From positions 39,431-48,511 of the forward strand of contig DIZY01000134.1 in assembly GCA_002428055.1 (NCBI GenBank): 9,081 bases of DNA, written 5' to 3'. This DNA is from Helicobacteraceae bacterium UBA6016 (lineage in GTDB: Bacteria; Campylobacterota; Campylobacteria; Campylobacterales; UBA6016). Numbering within the stretch: position 1 is the first letter of the stretch; each line of letters opens with the position of its first letter. The notes under the pieces were generated by a model that saw nothing but the letters and a program-made list of their open reading frames with translations, was not told where the DNA came from and made no database searches. The position numbers were made by a program, and so were the translations under genes. Positions 1 through 5,647 of this stretch are shown here, in pieces.

Positions 1-258
1 GAAGAGCGGCAAAAAGAGCAGGACGCAGAGCAAAGAAAACAGTATTTAGATGATTTAATAACTAAACTAAACTCTAAAATGAACAGTTTTAGCGAGAATA
101 TTAAGTTTGGGGTAAACGATAAGGCTGACTCTATTGTTGTCTCCGTGATGGAGCAAAATAATGAGAAAAAGATAAAAGAGTTATCGTCGGAAGAGGCGAG
201 CAAGCTATTTAAAAGACTTGATTATGTGCTGGGCGTGTTATTCGATAACAAGGCGTGA
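1..258 (+). CDS. flaG: FlaG-family flagellar protein, C-terminal part
   Basis: The first reading frame is open from base 1 to a TGA at 256-258 and gives 85 residues; the start lies beyond the left edge. The first ~20 residues are charged and helical (EERQKEQDAEQRK). They are followed by LNSKMNSFSENIKFGVND, an alternating hydrophobic stretch (SIVVSVME), KELSSEEASKLFKRLD and the ending GVLFDNKA. This order matches the conserved C-terminal domain of FlaG proteins: a core with 'L.F.vd...i.VkViD', an 'iPpEe.lkl..rld' helix and a terminal 'GllfDekA'. FlaG proteins influence flagellar filament length, and in Campylobacterota the gene usually sits near fliD and flagellin genes; those neighbours would be off the left edge. 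It is convergent with the TCA operon and probably unrelated to it. The family call rests on motif resemblance only, and the exact role in this organism is unknown. Confidence 0.72.
   Translation, partial: EERQKEQDAEQRKQYLDDLITKLNSKMNSFSENIKFGVNDKADSIVVSVMEQNNEKKIKELSSEEASKLFKRLDYVLGVLFDNKA
236..250. other. Small perfect hairpin near the flaG 3' end
   Basis: The arms TGTTAT and ATAACA pair perfectly around a 3-nt loop (TCG), inside the last codons of flaG. It lies about 15 nt past the oorC stop on the opposite strand, so an oorC read-through transcript would also fold here. No T-run follows on either strand, so it is not a canonical intrinsic terminator. It may be chance, or one of a pair of 3'-end stabilising stems with the hairpin at 259-274. 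Confidence 0.35.
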
Positions 259-274
259 GATGGATTACTCCATC
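259..274. other. Hairpin spanning the flaG/oorC convergence
   Basis: GATGGA (259-264) pairs perfectly with TCCATC (269-274) around a 4-nt loop. Read on the minus strand, the loop is GTAA and contains the oorC stop codon. The left arm fills exactly the 6-nt gap between the two stop codons. Either transcript could fold it. No T-tract follows on either strand, so a Rho-independent terminator is not supported; an mRNA 3'-end or processing structure is possible. The stem is short and could be chance. Confidence 0.4.
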
Positions 275-867
275 GTGCACCCTTTGTCATTGCAGTTTGC
301 GTGATAAGTTTTACCGGCTAGTGCATCCATTGCGTACTTTTCGCCTAGTTCATAAGCTTTTATGTTGATGTCATGTACTTTTGCAGGAACTTTAGACAAC
401 ATAACATTTTTTAGTGTTTCTTTATCGATTGCCTTCATGTAAGTGTTTGCTATAGCTAGCGCTATTACCGATTGAGTAATAACATTTCCCACTTCCTCTT
501 TTGCTATCGTAATGATAGGAATCTCTATAATATTCCATTTTTTTCTATCTTCATCGGTTGGTTTTACCAGATTTGGCTCAACCACTATCGTTCCACCGTT
601 AGATACACCGTTTTTAAACTGGTTATAGCTTACCTGTGCAACGGAAAGCATAAAGTCTATTTCGCCATCGTTTGCATACGGATAAAAAATCTCTTCATCG
701 TCAAGCGTAATGTCAACAACCGTAGGGCCGCCTCTTACTTGCGATGTGTATGTGGCAGTTTTGAGGCCGTAGCCTCCTGTTTTTATTTTTGCCGCTGCGA
801 AAATCTCGCCCGCAAGAAGTACGCCTTGTCCGCCAACGCCGGTAAATCTCATTAGTGTTCTAGCCAT
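265..867 (-). CDS. oorC: 2-oxoglutarate:acceptor oxidoreductase, gamma subunit
   Basis: This is a complete 200-residue gene. It is the gamma (catalytic-interface) subunit of the oxidoreductase that interconverts 2-oxoglutarate + CoA with succinyl-CoA + CO2, passing electrons to ferredoxin or flavodoxin. It is cytoplasmic. The N terminus carries the family's glycine-rich motif GVGGQGV (residues 10-16), then YTSQVRGGPT (about 40-49). Length is usual for separate gamma subunits (~180-200 aa). The ATG at 865-867 is supported by a near-perfect AAGGAGG six nt upstream that overlaps the oorB stop. It is the last gene of the operon, and its stop faces flaG six nt away. An oddity: its only two cysteines are C192 and C197 in the C-terminal tail (NCNDKGC). 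The specificity for 2-oxoglutarate over other 2-oxoacids is inferred from the D-A-B-C order and the sucCD neighbours. Confidence 0.93.
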   Translation of the reverse strand: MARTLMRFTGVGGQGVLLAGEIFAAAKIKTGGYGLKTATYTSQVRGGPTVVDITLDDEEIFYPYANDGEIDFMLSVAQVSYNQFKNGVSNGGTIVVEPNLVKPTDEDRKKWNIIEIPIITIAKEEVGNVITQSVIALAIANTYMKAIDKETLKNVMLSKVPAKVHDINIKAYELGEKYAMDALAGKTYHANCNDKGCTME

Positions 868-873
868 AGTGCG

Positions 874-880
874 CCTCCTT
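874..880 (-). promoter_or_regulatory. Strong ribosome binding site of oorC
   Basis: On the minus strand, AAGGAGG lies 6 nt before the oorC ATG. Its first two bases overlap the oorB TAA stop (879-881). This is the best Shine-Dalgarno match in the operon. The overlap suggests that ribosomes ending oorB can reinitiate on oorC, which would help keep subunit amounts equal. Confidence 0.75.
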
Positions 881-1736
881 ATATTTTCTTAGCGAAATCG
901 TCTTGCGTTAACGCTTTTCTTTTGCCTTGGTGTACCGCTTGTATCTCTTTGTACATATCGCAATACTCTTTGGCTTCCATATCTTGTTTTAAAACGCCTG
1001 TCGGGAATGTATTCATCTGCTCTTCAGGGGATAGTTTTTCCCATTTTGTCTGAGAAGCGGTGATAGAATCTATCCACTCAAGGTTTTTCATGGCGCTATC
1101 CATCTTATTTTTTCTACCAAGGTTTACATGGCAGTTTGAGAAGATGTCAAAAAAGCTAAAGCCTTTGTGCTGAAATCCTTTTACTAGCGCTTTTTCTAGT
1201 TTTTTAGGGTTAAGCATTGTTTCTCTTGCAACAAAAGATGCGCCGGCAGCTATTGCAAGCTTTGCAGCGTCAAATGTAGGGTCTATATTTCCTGCCGTTT
1301 GACTAACAGTCCACATACCTTGAGGTGTTGTCGGGCTTGTTTGAGAGTTTGTTAGACCGTAAATAAAGTTGTTAATAACGATAAAGTTTAGGTCTATATT
1401 TCTTCTTGCACCGTGAATAGTGTGGTTACCGCCTATCGCTAGAGCATCGCCGTCACCCGCAACTACGATAACATGTTTGTCTGGGTTTGCAAGCTTGATT
1501 CCTGTCGCAAACGGGATAGTTCTACCGTGAGTTGTATGTACCGTGTTGCAGTTGATGTATGAGCTAAATCTTCCAGAACAACCGATACCGGAAACGATAC
1601 AAACATCGTCCATATCCCAGCCGCAAGCGTCAATCGCTCTGATAACGGCTTTTAGGATAACGCCGTCGCCGCATCCCCAACACCAAAGTGTCGGCATCTT
1701 TTCTAATCTTAGGTATTCATCATAATTAAATGCCAT
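879..1736 (-). CDS. oorB: 2-oxoglutarate:acceptor oxidoreductase, beta subunit (ThDP- and Fe-S-binding)
   Basis: This 285-residue protein is the beta subunit, which binds thiamine diphosphate and carries out the 2-oxoacid chemistry. The ThDP/Mg motif is visible as GDGDALAIGG from residue 94, ending in the paired asparagines N122-N123. Cysteines C19 and C22 (WCWGCGDG), C53 (GIGCSGR) and C202 (SNCHVNLGR) match in spacing the four cluster ligands known in archaeal two-subunit 2-oxoacid:ferredoxin oxidoreductases, so one [4Fe-4S] cluster is likely. 'HTTHGR' (67-72) and 'YGLTNSQTSPTTP' (126-138) are further family landmarks. Length is normal for this family. The gene starts 2 nt after the oorA stop, with AAGGGG eight nt before the ATG, so coupled translation is likely. 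Specificity for 2-oxoglutarate is inferred from context, since beta subunits of related oxidoreductases look alike. Confidence 0.94.
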   Translation of the reverse strand: MAFNYDEYLRLEKMPTLWCWGCGDGVILKAVIRAIDACGWDMDDVCIVSGIGCSGRFSSYINCNTVHTTHGRTIPFATGIKLANPDKHVIVVAGDGDALAIGGNHTIHGARRNIDLNFIVINNFIYGLTNSQTSPTTPQGMWTVSQTAGNIDPTFDAAKLAIAAGASFVARETMLNPKKLEKALVKGFQHKGFSFFDIFSNCHVNLGRKNKMDSAMKNLEWIDSITASQTKWEKLSPEEQMNTFPTGVLKQDMEAKEYCDMYKEIQAVHQGKRKALTQDDFAKKI

Positions 1737-1738
1737 TG

Positions 1739-2881
1739 TTACATCCCCTTCACTTTTTCTACGATTTCATATGGAGAGATTGCTCTACCGTTTACTTTGT
1801 ATAGACCCTCTATGTCAAGTCTGCCGGATACTCTTTCCACTTCTTCCGTATACTGTCTAATATTTAGCTCAACGCAAAGTACTTTTTTTACTTTGTCCGT
1901 AAAGTGTCTTATTCTATTTGCCGGACTTGGCCAAAGCGTGATAGGTCTAAACAATCCGGCTTTAATCCCCTCTTTTCTTAGGTGTCTAATCGCCTCTTTA
2001 GCCGCCAAAGAAACTGAGCCGTAAGCAATAATTAGCACATCGCCTTCGCCCAAGTCATCACACATAAACTCTTCGTTTAATTCGATTTCGTCGGTGTGCA
2101 TCATAACTTTATCTTCAAGTCTTTGAATCAGTTTTCTGCAAGTCTCTATCTCTTCCGTTGGAAAGCCCTTTGCATCATGGTGAAGACCTGTAAAGTGGTA
2201 TCTATATCCTTTAAACATAGGATTTAAAATCGCCGCTTCATCTTCGCCTACGCCATATGGTCTATAGTCTGCAGGAGCGCCTGTAAACTCTTTTCTTGGC
2301 TTAATGTCCGCTTTTATCTCCTCAAGCTCAGGAAGCATAGCTTTCCCGTGCATATGCCCAAGCGTTTCGTCTGTTAGAACTATTACCGGCTGCATAAATC
2401 TATCTGCAAGATTAAATGCTCTTACTACTTCCGTATAACACTCAGCAAGATTGCCGGCACAAAGTGTGATAGATCTATAGTCACCGTGAGACGGATTTCT
2501 TGATTGTCTGACATCGCCTTGGCTTACCCTTGTAGGTAGACCAGTAGAAGGACCGCCCCTCATTACATTTACAAGAACAAGCGGCACTTCCGCCATTTGA
2601 GCTAGACCGAGATTTTCCGCTTTCAAGCTCACGCCCGGGCCTGATGTCGCGGTCATACTTCTAACGCCGCTCATTGAAGCACCGATAGCTGCTGCAATAC
2701 CGGCTATCTCATCTTCCATTTGTATGCATACGCCACCAACTTCAGGCAGCAGGTCTGATATTGTATGCATAATCTCGCTTGAAGGCGTTATCGGATAGCC
2801 TCCAAAAAACATACAACCAGCATCAACTGCTGCGATTGCGGATAGGTCGTTTCCGGTGGATATTATCTCTCTAGTTGCCAT
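1739..2881 (-). CDS. oorA: 2-oxoglutarate:acceptor oxidoreductase, alpha subunit
   Basis: This is the alpha subunit (380 residues from the start chosen here), which contributes the pyrimidine-binding domain of the ThDP site and the C-terminal transketolase-like domain. Visible landmarks are YPITPSSE (29-36), the substrate-binding signature of the family; Q54-MEDE; TSGPG (79-83); and RGGPSTGLPT (108-117). A C-terminal domain begins around GDVLIIAYGS and ends KVNGRAISPYEIVEKVKG. Two in-frame ATGs lie six bases apart (MAMATRE). The upstream AAGGAG is only 1 nt from the first ATG but 7 nt from the second, so I place the start at 2879-2881; the longer alternative starts at 2887 and adds two residues. 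The gene lies 11 nt after the oorD stop from this start (5 nt from the longer one) and 2 nt before oorB. The Oor assignment over related 2-oxoacid enzymes comes from gene order. Confidence 0.94.
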   Translation of the reverse strand: MATREIISTGNDLSAIAAVDAGCMFFGGYPITPSSEIMHTISDLLPEVGGVCIQMEDEIAGIAAAIGASMSGVRSMTATSGPGVSLKAENLGLAQMAEVPLVLVNVMRGGPSTGLPTRVSQGDVRQSRNPSHGDYRSITLCAGNLAECYTEVVRAFNLADRFMQPVIVLTDETLGHMHGKAMLPELEEIKADIKPRKEFTGAPADYRPYGVGEDEAAILNPMFKGYRYHFTGLHHDAKGFPTEEIETCRKLIQRLEDKVMMHTDEIELNEEFMCDDLGEGDVLIIAYGSVSLAAKEAIRHLRKEGIKAGLFRPITLWPSPANRIRHFTDKVKKVLCVELNIRQYTEEVERVSGRLDIEGLYKVNGRAISPYEIVEKVKGM

Positions 2882-2888
2882 TGCCATT

Positions 2889-2894
2889 CTCCTT
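2889..2894 (-). promoter_or_regulatory. Ribosome binding site that decides the oorA start
   Basis: AAGGAG on the minus strand overlaps the oorD stop (TAA at 2893-2895). It ends 1 nt before the first ATG (2885-2887) and 7 nt before the second (2879-2881). A 1-nt spacer is too short for efficient initiation, whereas 7 nt is near optimal. The shorter OorA beginning MATRE is therefore favoured. Confidence 0.7.
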
Positions 2895-3207
2895 ACCCAA
2901 CGCTTCTGTATTTATTTTTTACGATAGCCTCTTGTCTGGCTCTCGCGTCTTCTGTTAGTTTTGCGAATTTAAACTCCTCTTTTGTAGAGACCAATATTGC
3001 AAAGTCTGGACAGCTAAGTTCACAATCAGAGCAACCTATGCAACTCTCAGGATGCAATACTTTTACCATTGCACCAAGTGTGCTTGTAGGATCCGGTATC
3101 ATTGCAAGCACGCCCGCAGGACACACCGATACGCAAACATCACACGCTTTGCATCTTTTTTCGTCGACCCAAACAGGGGTATTTGACGGAGCTTTTAAAA
3201 CGCCCAT
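2893..3207 (-). CDS. oorD: 2-oxoglutarate:acceptor oxidoreductase, delta subunit (2x[4Fe-4S] ferredoxin)
   Basis: This 104-residue cytoplasmic protein is the electron-transfer subunit of the Oor complex. It contains two complete bacterial-ferredoxin cluster motifs, CxxCxxCxxxCP at C19/C22/C25/C29 and again at C56/C59/C62/C66, so it should hold two [4Fe-4S] clusters that wire the ThDP site to external ferredoxin or flavodoxin. A 15-residue N-terminal strand (NTPVWVDEKR) and a basic helical C-terminal tail (ARARQEAIVKNKYRSVG) flank the ferredoxin fold, as is usual for delta subunits. It has a strong AAGGAG with a 5-nt spacer overlapping the preceding stop codon. It is the first of the four oor genes, in the order D-A-B-C typical of Campylobacterota. 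A stand-alone ferredoxin is unlikely given that position. Confidence 0.94.
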   Translation of the reverse strand: MGVLKAPSNTPVWVDEKRCKACDVCVSVCPAGVLAMIPDPTSTLGAMVKVLHPESCIGCSDCELSCPDFAILVSTKEEFKFAKLTEDARARQEAIVKNKYRSVG

Positions 3208-3212
3208 TTTAT

Positions 3213-3218
3213 CTCCTT
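3213..3218 (-). promoter_or_regulatory. Strong ribosome binding site of oorD
   Basis: AAGGAG sits 5 nt before the oorD ATG and overlaps the TAA stop (3217-3219) of the upstream HMA-domain gene. It contrasts with the weak initiation signal of that upstream gene, so oorD can be translated well even if its neighbour is not. Confidence 0.7.
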
Positions 3219-3480
3219 AATTTCCAAATTTACCGATAGCGCACGAGACAAAGCTTTTTGCTTTATCAACTATTCCACTCTCTTCGTCAGCCAAAGGGTA
3301 ACCTAGTTTTTTTAACAACTCGGCACCTTTTGCTATTTGTGACTCATCTTTAATTTCAACTGTTACGATTTTACCCGCAACATCTACCACAACACCCTCA
3401 AATTCTTCGCTAAGAGCCTTAGTTATCGTATTTGCACAACCGCCGCATCTTATATTTTGAATCTCGTATGTGTGTTTCAT
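3217..3480 (-). CDS. Small heavy-metal-associated (HMA) domain protein
   Basis: This 87-residue protein has no signal peptide. Residues 1-~65 look like a ferredoxin-like HMA domain (beta-alpha-beta-beta-alpha-beta): YEIQNIRCGGCANTITKAL, a central strand (VVDVAGKIVTVEI) and a second helix (IAKGAELLKKLGYPL). The metal-binding loop is C12-G-G-C15, the CxxC of Atx1/CopZ/MerP-type domains, but the usual 'GM.C' lead-in is replaced by 'NIRC'. A short tail (about 68-87) adds a third cysteine, C80, in SFVSCAIG. It lies 11 nt after sucD and its stop overlaps the oorD ribosome binding site, so it is co-transcribed with the TCA genes. Its own ribosome binding site is poor (AAGA at best). There is no copper ATPase or metal regulator nearby, so copper export is not supported. 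Cytoplasmic metal or thiol handling is the most that can be said; the role is unknown. Confidence 0.85.
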   Translation of the reverse strand: MKHTYEIQNIRCGGCANTITKALSEEFEGVVVDVAGKIVTVEIKDESQIAKGAELLKKLGYPLADEESGIVDKAKSFVSCAIGKFGN

Positions 3481-3491
3481 TTTGTAATCTT

Positions 3492-4364
3492 TTATGCGTT
3501 AAAACTAGCTTTTACCGTTTTGCCAATGTCTGCCGGAGAGCGCACGACTCGCACACCAGCCGCTTCAAGAGCCGCCATTTTTTCTGCCGCAGTACCTGCT
3601 CCGCCCGCTATGATAGCCCCTGCGTGACCCATTCTTTTGCCCTCAGGCGCACTTTGACCGGCGATAAACGCTGTGACAGGTTTTGTTACATGCTCTTTGA
3701 TGTATTTTGCGGCTTGTATCTCAAGGTCGCCGCCTATCTCGCCTATCATTGCGATAGCTTTTGTCTCAGGGTCGTTTTGAAACATCTCAAGAAGCTCTAT
3801 GTAGCTTAGCCCTATTATCGGGTCGCCGCCGATGCCGACTGCTGTAGATATGCCAAGACCCTCTTGTACTATCTGGTTTGATGCTTCATAGGTAAGCGTG
3901 CCTGATTTTGAGATAAGACCCACATTGCCTTTTTTGAAAATCATACCCGGCATGATACCGATTTTTGCCTCCCCCGGAGTTATGATGCCGGGGCAGTTTG
4001 GACCTATCAGTTTTGCGCCCATTTTTGTCGCATACGGCTTGGCTATCATCATATCTTTTACCGGAGTACCTTCTGTGATAGTTACGATTAGCTTGATACC
4101 CGCTTCAGCCGCTTCCATGATGGCATCAGCCACGAACATTGGCGGAACAAAGATAAGTGACACATCTGCGCCAGTTGCTTTTACTGCGTCTTTTACAGTG
4201 TTAAAAACAGGTTTATCAAGGTGCGTTTGACCGCCTTTGCCCGGAGTCACACCGCCTACGATATTTGTGCCGTATTCAAGACATTGAGTTGCATGAAATG
4301 TACCCTCTTTACCTGTGAAACCTTGAACTATTACTTTTGAGTTTTTACCGACTAGTATTGCCAT
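3492..4364 (-). CDS. sucD: Succinyl-CoA synthetase (ADP-forming), alpha subunit
   Basis: This 290-residue alpha subunit, with SucC, interconverts succinate + CoA + ATP with succinyl-CoA + ADP + Pi in the cytoplasm. An N-terminal CoA-binding Rossmann domain carries QGFTGKEG (14-21). The C-terminal ligase domain carries GPNCPG (121-126) and the phosphohistidine loop GHAGAIIAGGAG, with the active-site histidine at H247 (E. coli uses H246). Length matches the family almost exactly, which argues against a citryl-CoA synthetase or ATP-citrate lyase subunit; those have different sizes or fusions. It starts 1 nt after sucC with AAGGGAG nine nt upstream, so the two subunits are translationally coupled. 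In a reductive cycle it makes the substrate of OorDABC. Confidence 0.96.
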   Translation of the reverse strand: MAILVGKNSKVIVQGFTGKEGTFHATQCLEYGTNIVGGVTPGKGGQTHLDKPVFNTVKDAVKATGADVSLIFVPPMFVADAIMEAAEAGIKLIVTITEGTPVKDMMIAKPYATKMGAKLIGPNCPGIITPGEAKIGIMPGMIFKKGNVGLISKSGTLTYEASNQIVQEGLGISTAVGIGGDPIIGLSYIELLEMFQNDPETKAIAMIGEIGGDLEIQAAKYIKEHVTKPVTAFIAGQSAPEGKRMGHAGAIIAGGAGTAAEKMAALEAAGVRVVRSPADIGKTVKASFNA

Positions 4365-4365
4365 A

Positions 4366-5538
4366 TTAAAATTCTCCCTTTGCCGCTTTTACCGCTTTTT
4401 TAGCGCCGTCTTCGAGAGACTCTGCCGCTATTAGATTTGCTATATTTGAATTTTTTAGTATCTCTTTTGCTTCTGTTGCATTCGTGCCGTCAAGTCTTAC
4501 GATTACGGGTACGGATACATTCGTTAGCTTCGTTGCTTCGATAATACCGTTTGCAACTCTGTCACATCTGACGATACCGCCGAAGATGTTTACGAATATT
4601 GTTTTTACATTTTTGTCTTTTAGGATTAGTTCAAACCCTTTTGCAACAGTCTCAGCCGATGCGCCGCCGCCCACATCCAAAAAGTTTGCCGGCTCTCCGC
4701 CTTCGTGCTTGATGATGTCCATAGTTCCCATCGCAAGACCGGCACCATTTACCATACAACCGACATTTCCGTCAAGTTTTACATAGCTTAGACCGTATCT
4801 TGAAGCTTCTATCTCTGTTGGCTCTTCTTCGCTAAGGTCTCTTAATGATTCTATATCTTGGTGTCTTACTAGCGCATTGTCATCAAAGCCCATTTTTGCG
4901 TCAAGAGCAAGGAAATGTCCTTCTTCTGTTATGATTAGAGGGTTTATCTCTACAAGGTTTGCCTCTTTTTTTGTGTAGCACTCATAAAGAGCTTTTGCAA
5001 ATTTGATAAATTCAGGGATTTGCTCGTTTGCAAGTCCAAGGGCAAATGCTAGTTCTCTTCCGTGGAAGCCTTGAAAGCCAGTTGATGGGTCGATTGCTAC
5101 TTTGATGATTTTTTCAGGGCTGTTGTGTGCGACCTCTTCAATCTCCATGCCGCCCTCAGTTGAAGCCATCATTACATTTTGCTCTTTGCTTCTATCAAGG
5201 GTCATACCAAGGTATAGCTCTCTTTTGATTCTAGCGCCCTCTTCGATGTAGACTTTTTGGACAAGTTTGCCCTCAGGTCCTGTTTGGTGCGTGACAAGCG
5301 TCATGCCAAGGATTTGTTTTGTTATCTCTTCGACTTCAAGAGTAGATTTGGCTAGCTTTACGCCGCCGCCTTTGCCTCTGCCGCCTGCATGGATTTGCGC
5401 TTTTACGACCCAGACGCTTCCGCCTAGCTCTTGCGCCGCTTCTCTCGCATCTTTAGGATTTGATACTACTACGCCTTTGAGAACGGGAACGCCGAACTCT
5501 TTAAAGATAGCTTTGGCTTGGTACTCATGTATATTCAT
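4366..5538 (-). CDS. sucC: Succinyl-CoA synthetase (ADP-forming), beta subunit
   Basis: This is a full-length beta subunit of 390 residues (E. coli SucC is 388). The N-terminal ATP-grasp domain begins MNIHEYQAKAIF and carries the glycine-rich loop GRGKGGG (53-59). EINPL (197-201) and ALDAKM with D213 supply the Mg-nucleotide ligands; E. coli uses N199 and D213, and both positions agree. The C-terminal flavodoxin-like domain includes VNGAGLAMGTMD (263-274) and GGIVRCD (320-326), which contact the phosphohistidine loop of SucD. The start is the conserved family start. Its ribosome binding site, GAAGGA at 5551-5556, lies a rather long 12 nt from the ATG. A 101-bp structured gap precedes it, so this gene could begin a sub-operon (sucCD-HMA-oorDABC). 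The sequence alone does not settle nucleotide preference (ATP or GTP). Confidence 0.96.
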   Translation of the reverse strand: MNIHEYQAKAIFKEFGVPVLKGVVVSNPKDAREAAQELGGSVWVVKAQIHAGGRGKGGGVKLAKSTLEVEEITKQILGMTLVTHQTGPEGKLVQKVYIEEGARIKRELYLGMTLDRSKEQNVMMASTEGGMEIEEVAHNSPEKIIKVAIDPSTGFQGFHGRELAFALGLANEQIPEFIKFAKALYECYTKKEANLVEINPLIITEEGHFLALDAKMGFDDNALVRHQDIESLRDLSEEEPTEIEASRYGLSYVKLDGNVGCMVNGAGLAMGTMDIIKHEGGEPANFLDVGGGASAETVAKGFELILKDKNVKTIFVNIFGGIVRCDRVANGIIEATKLTNVSVPVIVRLDGTNATEAKEILKNSNIANLIAAESLEDGAKKAVKAAKGEF

Positions 5539-5550
5539 TGTTTAACTTAT

Positions 5551-5556
5551 TCCTTC
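5551..5556 (-). promoter_or_regulatory. Ribosome binding site of sucC with long spacer
   Basis: GAAGGA on the minus strand lies 12 nt before the sucC ATG, longer than the 5-9 nt seen at most other genes of this operon. No alternative in-frame start closer to it exists, and MNIHEYQAK is the conserved family N terminus, so the start stands. Initiation may be weaker than at oorD or oorC. Confidence 0.5.
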
Positions 5557-5590
5557 GCTTAAGATTTATTTCAACATTCATTAATGCTCA

Positions 5591-5613
5591 AATTTTCGGC
5601 AGAGCCGTAAATT
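5591..5613 (-). other. Interrupted hairpin in the fumC-sucC gap
   Basis: AATTT (5591-5595) pairs with AAATT (5609-5613), and CGGC (5597-5600) pairs with GCCG (5604-5607). The loop is AGA and one T/T mismatch interrupts the stem. It would form in RNA from either strand. On the minus strand, the sense direction for the operon, no T-run follows, so it looks more like an RNA processing or stability element between fumC and sucC than a terminator. Confidence 0.45.
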
Positions 5614-5627
5614 AGGTCTTCGGCAGA
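5595..5627. repeat. Direct repeat of TTCGGCAGA, two copies
   Basis: The 9-mer TTCGGCAGA occurs at 5595-5603 and again at 5619-5627, with a period of 24 bases. Each copy forms the loop-side part of one of the two adjacent hairpins. It may be a decayed tandem duplication of one hairpin unit or a small repetitive extragenic element. Confidence 0.5.
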
Positions 5628-5629
5628 CC
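5615..5629 (-). other. Second hairpin in the fumC-sucC gap
   Basis: GGTCT (5615-5619) pairs perfectly with AGACC (5625-5629) around a TCGGC loop, 10 nt downstream of fumC in the direction of transcription. Because both hairpins contain CGGC/GCCG segments, the segments can also pair with each other, giving a mutually exclusive alternative fold. No T-run follows directly. Confidence 0.45.
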
Positions 5630-5635
5630 GCCCAC

Positions 5636-5647
5636 GCAACTAGTTGC
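5636..5647. other. 12-bp perfect palindrome at the fumC stop codon
   Basis: GCAACTAGTTGC is self-complementary over 12 bases and contains the fumC stop codon (TAG on the minus strand at 5640-5642). It has no loop, so it is a poor RNA hairpin. It could be a dimeric protein-binding site or chance, and its position over a stop codon makes an operator less likely. Confidence 0.3.

Noticed and set aside
879..3207. Pyruvate:ferredoxin oxidoreductase
   Set aside because: The gene order delta-alpha-beta-gamma, the separate small subunits and the sucCD neighbours match OorDABC; pyruvate enzymes of Campylobacterota have a different arrangement. Sequence motifs alone would not fully exclude another 2-oxoacid.
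3432..3809. Plus-strand open frame of 125 codons opposite sucD and the HMA gene
   Set aside because: It lies antisense to well-supported genes, has no convincing ribosome binding site or family motif, and its cysteine-rich, low-complexity translation is typical of a shadow frame. The same applies to the other plus-strand frames opposite oorC, oorB, oorA, sucC, fumC and mdh.
3492..5538. Two-subunit ATP-citrate lyase or citryl-CoA synthetase instead of succinyl-CoA synthetase
   Set aside because: Lengths of 390 and 290 residues, the conserved N terminus MNIHEYQAK, the active-site positions and adjacency to oorDABC all fit SucC/SucD. Citrate-cleaving homologues differ in size or carry extra domains.
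5557..5600. Possible promoter for sucC (minus strand TTGAGC, 17-nt spacer, TAAATC)
   Set aside because: The -10 match is poor (3 of 6) and overlaps a hairpin-rich region. Read-through from fumC explains expression equally well.
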